A DNA stretch of 32,111 nt. It comes from Lachnospiraceae bacterium. GTDB lineage: Bacteria; Bacillota; Clostridia; Lachnospirales; Lachnospiraceae. Below the pieces are notes generated by a model. It saw only the letters and a program-made list of their open reading frames with translations, made no database searches and was not told where the DNA came from. Location of the stretch: assembly GCA_014804675.1 (NCBI GenBank), contig JAAUZH010000040.1, positions 1 through 32,111 on the forward strand. Reading direction: 5' to 3'. Each line of letters starts with the position of its first letter. The first letter of the stretch is position 1. The position numbers and the translations under genes are program-made. Below are positions 29,721 through 32,111 of the stretch, piece by piece.

Positions 29721-30290
29721 TTATTTTGCCTCTTCATTTTTCGAAGTATTTTCCAAAACTTCTTCAAGCTGGTCTAATTCTTTCTTTTTTCCTTTAATCA
29801 AGTATACTCCCGCCAGAATAATCGCAACGGAAAATACAAATCTGGGCATATCTCTCAATACACTATACAACCATATAAATCTCCTCATATAATCATTTAC
29901 AAAGTCATACACATAACCCATAAACATATCCCATATCGCATAGCATCCAAGGATAATTAAAACCACTGCCAGAATCTTACGGGTTTTTTCCTTTCCAATC
30001 TGCTTCTTGAAAATGTCCTCATCAAAATCAAATAAAAACTTATCTTCTACTGCATAAAATTCTTCATCGGAAAGAGAAGCTAAATTGTGTACATGAAAAA
30101 AACTGTAAAACCATATTATAGGCAGCAAAAATGTCAGGGGCCCAATTACCAAATAGGTGGAAATGGCAATAATCCCAAAGAAAACACACATAATACTGAT
30201 TCCCTGTTTAAAGAATCCCATAAACATTTCCCCTGCACCGGGAATTAGTGAAAATATAAAAGTTAAAAATCCGTTCTTTTTCTTAGTCAT
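29721..30290 (-). CDS. Membrane protein with a PGAGEMF start (TM2-like)
   Basis: 189 residues. Starts with FIFSLIPGAGEMFMGFFKQG, typical of small clostridial membrane proteins related to TM2 domains, then helices near 32-65, an acidic cytosolic loop (DEEFYAVEDKFLFDFDED, about 75-92), and two further helices (about 105-128, 148-165), ending in a charged tail. AGGAGTGACTT precedes the ATG. Third gene of the sigma operon; function unknown. Confidence 0.7.
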   Translation of the reverse strand: MTKKKNGFLTFIFSLIPGAGEMFMGFFKQGISIMCVFFGIIAISTYLVIGPLTFLLPIIWFYSFFHVHNLASLSDEEFYAVEDKFLFDFDEDIFKKQIGKEKTRKILAVVLIILGCYAIWDMFMGYVYDFVNDYMRRFIWLYSVLRDMPRFVFSVAIILAGVYLIKGKKKELDQLEEVLENTSKNEEAK

Positions 30291-30332
30291 AAGTCACTCC
30301 TATCCGCCTGTTTACAGGCTTGCATTTACTTT

Positions 30333-30713
30333 TTATTGATACAGCATATTGGAAAATTGATTTAATTTACCACTCCATTCATTTGATTTTTCATTCAAAA
30401 AATTGACTACTGTTTTCCTTTCCATACCCTGCTTTGGCATGGAAAATGCAGGAGCAGAATCCGTATCAATAAATGCCAGCAACAATACAGCCGCTGCCAC
30501 TGCCGCCGAAATCTTTAAGCTATAAATGAAAAATTGTGCCTTTGCAGATGCCTTTTTCATTTTGTGTGCTGTTTTGATTTGAATTTCTTCATTTCGGCTT
30601 TCCTGAAGTATCTTTTCTTTCAGGTTTTTTGGTGCCTGTATCATTTCATTCTCTTCTATATATGCGATAAAGGCATCTATCTGCTCATCTGACATCTGAT
30701 CTTTTATTAACAT
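30333..30713 (-). CDS. Probable anti-sigma factor, single membrane helix
   Basis: 126 residues. A cytosolic N-terminal part (about 1-58) that would bind the sigma factor, one membrane helix (about 61-81) and a 45-residue outer part. The zinc motif HxxxCxxC of ZAS anti-sigma factors is absent, so the call rests on size, topology and position. The start overlaps the sigma gene by 7 nt (ATGTTAA) with GGAG upstream, so production is coupled one to one, usual for sigma/anti-sigma pairs. Confidence 0.7.
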   Translation of the reverse strand: MLIKDQMSDEQIDAFIAYIEENEMIQAPKNLKEKILQESRNEEIQIKTAHKMKKASAKAQFFIYSLKISAAVAAAVLLLAFIDTDSAPAFSMPKQGMERKTVVNFLNEKSNEWSGKLNQFSNMLYQ

Positions 30714-31219
30714 TTCAATCCACTCCTTTCATATATCTTTTTTAACATTGCCTTTGCACGATAAACCTGGGTTTGTACTGTTTTCTCATTTCTGTTAAGC
30801 TTCTCTGCAATTTGGGAAGTCGTCAATTCTTCATAAAAGTAGCAACAGGCAACCTCATCATAAGGCGGCTTTAATGTCCTGCACTTTTCAAGCAATCCTT
30901 CTTTTATATGATTATTGAAAAAATTCTCTTCCGGTGTGCCTTTTTCATCTTTCATTTCTAAAAAGAATCCTTCCTCCGTAGGAATCTGATTGCGAGAGGA
31001 CTTTCGCTTTAAATCGATGCATTTATTGGTAGCTATTCGACAAATCCATGCCTTTTCATTTGTGCCATCAAATTTTGAAAAGTGTTTGTATGCGGATAAA
31101 AAGGTTTCCTGAGTCATGTCTTCTGCATCAAAATAATTACCGGTAATTTTGTAACAGATAGAGAACACTAGGTTCTGATAGTTATCTATCATATATTCCA
31201 GAATAGCTTCTTCACTAAT
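30707..31219 (-). CDS. ECF-type RNA polymerase sigma factor, probable ATT start
   Basis: About 170 residues. Region 2 (YQNLVFSICYKITGNYFDAEDMTQETFLSAYK, given here in parts: YQNLVFSIC, DAEDMTQETFLSAYK) and region 4 (LTTSQIAEKLNRNEKTVQTQ) are complete. The first in-frame ATG is at 31192 but has no ribosome binding site. A perfect AAAGGAGG lies at 31235-31228, 8 nt before an in-frame ATT at 31219, which would add nine residues, SEEAILEY plus the initiator, in the place where ECF factors normally have such a helix. No in-frame ATG, GTG or TTG is available there. An overlapping short GTG frame (31215) is an alternative. First gene of a four-gene operon with its probable anti-sigma factor; likely answers envelope signals. 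Confidence 0.85.
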   Translation of the reverse strand: MSEEAILEYMIDNYQNLVFSICYKITGNYFDAEDMTQETFLSAYKHFSKFDGTNEKAWICRIATNKCIDLKRKSSRNQIPTEEGFFLEMKDEKGTPEENFFNNHIKEGLLEKCRTLKPPYDEVACCYFYEELTTSQIAEKLNRNEKTVQTQVYRAKAMLKKIYERSGLKC

Positions 31220-31250
31220 TTTACCCGCCTCCTTTCACTTTTCATTTATT

Positions 31251-31279
31251 ATAACGTATAGCATATTTATTTTTCTTCA
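31251..31279 (-). promoter_or_regulatory. Possible autoregulated ECF promoter
   Basis: Minus-strand TGAAGA (31279-31274), a 17-nt spacer and CGTTAT (31256-31251) resemble TGAAAC-N16/17-CGT-type ECF promoters and lie 30 nt before the sigma start. A TATAAT overlaps it (31253-31248) but has no good -35. Confidence 0.35.
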
Positions 31280-31339
31280 GGAAAATAAAATTTTTTTATA
31301 AAATTATTATAAGAAATCTAAATTCGTCATATAATATAA

Positions 31340-31384
31340 AAAATCATGCAAATTGAATGATTTTGAATGATTTTGAATGATTTT
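31340..31384. repeat. Three GAATGATTTT iterons plus an inverted partner
   Basis: GAATGATTTT occurs three times without gaps (31355-31364, 31365-31374, 31375-31384). The first copy also forms an inverted repeat with AAAATCAT (31340-31347). They abut the -35 box of the antitoxin promoter (31387), so they are a likely operator. Confidence 0.6.
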
Positions 31385-31386
31385 TC

Positions 31387-31415
31387 TTGCACTTTGCTTT
31401 AATCTATTTTATGAT
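31387..31415 (+). promoter_or_regulatory. Promoter of the RelB-type antitoxin gene
   Basis: TTGCAC (31387-31392), a 17-nt spacer and TATGAT (31410-31415), 24 nt upstream of the ATG. Confidence 0.7.
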
Positions 31416-31438
31416 AGAGATAGAAAGGAAGTGATAGC

Positions 31439-31711
31439 ATGACTACTGTAAGCCTTCGATTTGATGATGAAATGAAAAAACAATTGGATGAAATGTGTGA
31501 TGAGATGGGAATGAATCTTACCACCTTTTTTATGATTTATGCAAAAAAGGCTCTGCGTGACCGTCGGATTCCCTTTGAAATAGCTGCACCCCTGGATCCT
31601 TTTTACTCAGATTCCAACATGAAACAGCTAAATAAAGCTGAACAACAGATTAAAAATGGGCAAGTAATTGTCAAAACCATGGAAGAGCTGGAGGCTATGG
31701 AAATTGAGTAA
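31439..31711 (+). CDS. RelB/DinJ-family antitoxin, now without an intact toxin
   Basis: 90 residues. The first ~45 residues (VSLRFDDEMKKQLDEMCDEM, GMNLTTFFMIYAKKAL) are the ribbon-helix-helix DNA-binding domain; RRIPFEI is the usual link, and the tail (GQVIVKTMEELEAME) is the toxin-binding end. AAAGGAAG precedes the ATG. The gene overlaps the start of a broken YoeB/Txe-type toxin. It can still bind DNA at its own promoter and might neutralise toxins made elsewhere. Confidence 0.88.
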   Translation: MTTVSLRFDDEMKKQLDEMCDEMGMNLTTFFMIYAKKALRDRRIPFEIAAPLDPFYSDSNMKQLNKAEQQIKNGQVIVKTMEELEAMEIE

Positions 31712-31793
31712 AATTACATTTGCAGAACCTTTTACTGGAGAAGGGAAACCCGAACCGCTAAAGGGCACTATGATGACAAATAGAAAACAATAG
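31704..31793 (+). pseudogene. Remnant of a YoeB/Txe-family toxin
   Basis: A TTG overlapping the antitoxin stop opens SKITFAE, then directly PFTGEGKPEPLKG, then TMMTNRKQ and a stop (30 codons with stop). YoeB/Txe toxins are about 85 residues; they start with a similar strand, and their middle has PF-x-G-x-GKPEPLKG followed by the catalytic end. About 35 residues are missing before PFTGEG, and the segment between LKG and a DDTNR-like remnant is also gone, with the frame shifted. The catalytic end is lost, so this cannot be an active RNase. An ATG to TTG change at the start is likely too. Confidence 0.8.
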
Positions 31794-31813
31794 TAATATT
31801 AATAATGAGTGAC

Positions 31814-31847
31814 AAAAACCCCGAAATATTAGTATTTCGGGGTTTTT
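31814..31847. terminator. Bidirectional terminator between the toxin remnant and the tRNA genes
   Basis: Perfect 15-bp stem, AAAAACCCCGAAATA (31814-31828) with its complement (31833-31847), and a TTAG loop. It ends in T runs on both strands. Confidence 0.92.
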
Positions 31848-31850
31848 AAG

Positions 31851-31922
31851 AGGCGCAGACCGGATTTGAACCGGTGGATACTGGTGTTGCAGACCATTGC
31901 CTTACCACTTGGCTACTGCGCC
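31851..31922 (-). tRNA. tRNA-Cys (GCA)
   Basis: 72 nt. Acceptor GGCGCAG pairs with CTGCGCC, discriminator U, D loop AGCCAAGTGGTAAGGC, anticodon GCA at 31890-31888, T loop GGTTCAAATCC. No encoded CCA. Confidence 0.95.
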
Positions 31923-31998
31923 ATTACTATATTGTATGACTCTTATCAATATACTATAACTCCAAAGCTTGAAAAAATCAACTTTGAAGTCATAAAAG

Positions 31999-32070
31999 TG
32001 ACTCCAACGGGAATCGAACCCGTGTTACCGCCGTGAAAGGGCGATGTCTTAACCGCTTGACCATGGAGCC
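31999..32070 (-). tRNA. tRNA-Glu (TTC)
   Basis: 72 nt. Acceptor GGCTCCA pairs with TGGAGTC (one G-U), discriminator A, anticodon TTC at 32037-32035, T loop GGTTCGATTCC. No encoded CCA. Followed upstream by 41 nt without a feature at the window edge. Confidence 0.95.
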
Positions 32071-32111
32071 TGATACTTTCTTTCCCGGCTGCACACCTGG
32101 GATTTTCCTTA

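Noticed and set aside
30333..30713. Zinc-binding (ZAS) anti-sigma factor
   Set aside because: The HxxxCxxC motif is missing; only topology and gene order support an anti-sigma role.
31355..31384. CRISPR-like repeats
   Set aside because: The units are 10 bp and directly adjacent with no spacers; no cas genes are present.
31999..32111. Integration site of a mobile element at the tRNA genes
   Set aside because: No integrase, no direct repeat of a tRNA end and no change of gene style nearby.

Overview
The window looks like the chromosome of an anaerobic, low-to-mid GC Firmicute, most likely a Lachnospiraceae-type gut Clostridium. Evidence: an F-type ATP synthase operon that begins with atpZ and atpI and has a Na+-type c subunit, a GHKL/LytTR two-component pair, an ECF sigma operon with small membrane proteins, BspA-type LRR secreted proteins, and strong AGGAGG ribosome binding sites. 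Almost everything is on the minus strand. Only a DUF402 gene and a RelB antitoxin with a wrecked toxin lie on the plus strand.

Layout. 1-3079 (-): the first ~1026 codons of a giant secreted protein built from ~1.2-kb (about 395-residue) tandem repeats, cut by the window edge. 3080-3764: a non-coding stretch with its promoter, a terminator and a possible 16-residue peptide gene. 3765-5819 (-): LytTR response regulator followed by GHKL sensor kinase. 5998-10541 (-): an overlapping pair, a DHH/DHHA1 phosphoesterase then a TIR/transmembrane/beta-propeller protein, with its own promoter and terminator. 10693-16217 (-): six tandem paralogous polytopic membrane proteins in the order A-B-A-B-A-C, the last being a fusion of one and a half copies. 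16264-21090 (-): a 1608-residue secreted RCC1-lipase-LRR protein, first gene of the array's probable operon. 21296-28407 (-): ten-gene ATP synthase operon, atpZ-I-B-E-F-H-A-G-D-C. 28639-29118 (+): DUF402. 29249-31219 (-): ECF sigma factor, anti-sigma candidate and two membrane proteins. 31439-31793 (+): RelB/DinJ antitoxin and a remnant of a YoeB/Txe toxin. 31851-32070 (-): tRNA-Cys and tRNA-Glu.

How it may work together (inference). The strongest candidate for an undescribed system is the secreted RCC1-lipase-LRR protein plus its downstream array of mosaic membrane proteins. Conserved ends, variable middles and recent tandem duplication are what one would expect of immunity or partner proteins that diversify against a membrane-active secreted effector. 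A 17-bp direct repeat with a 20-bp period sits where the -35 box should be upstream of the giant gene, a geometry suited to a LytTR-type activator, and a LytTR regulator is encoded nearby. The second candidate is the TIR-propeller/DHH pair: a membrane protein with a cytosolic TIR domain and a propeller that may lie outside the cell, translationally coupled to a phosphoesterase. The two giant secreted proteins share a signal-peptide end (A/YNG) and SSNA motifs, which suggests a common export or surface route. All functional links are hypotheses from context; no homology search was run.
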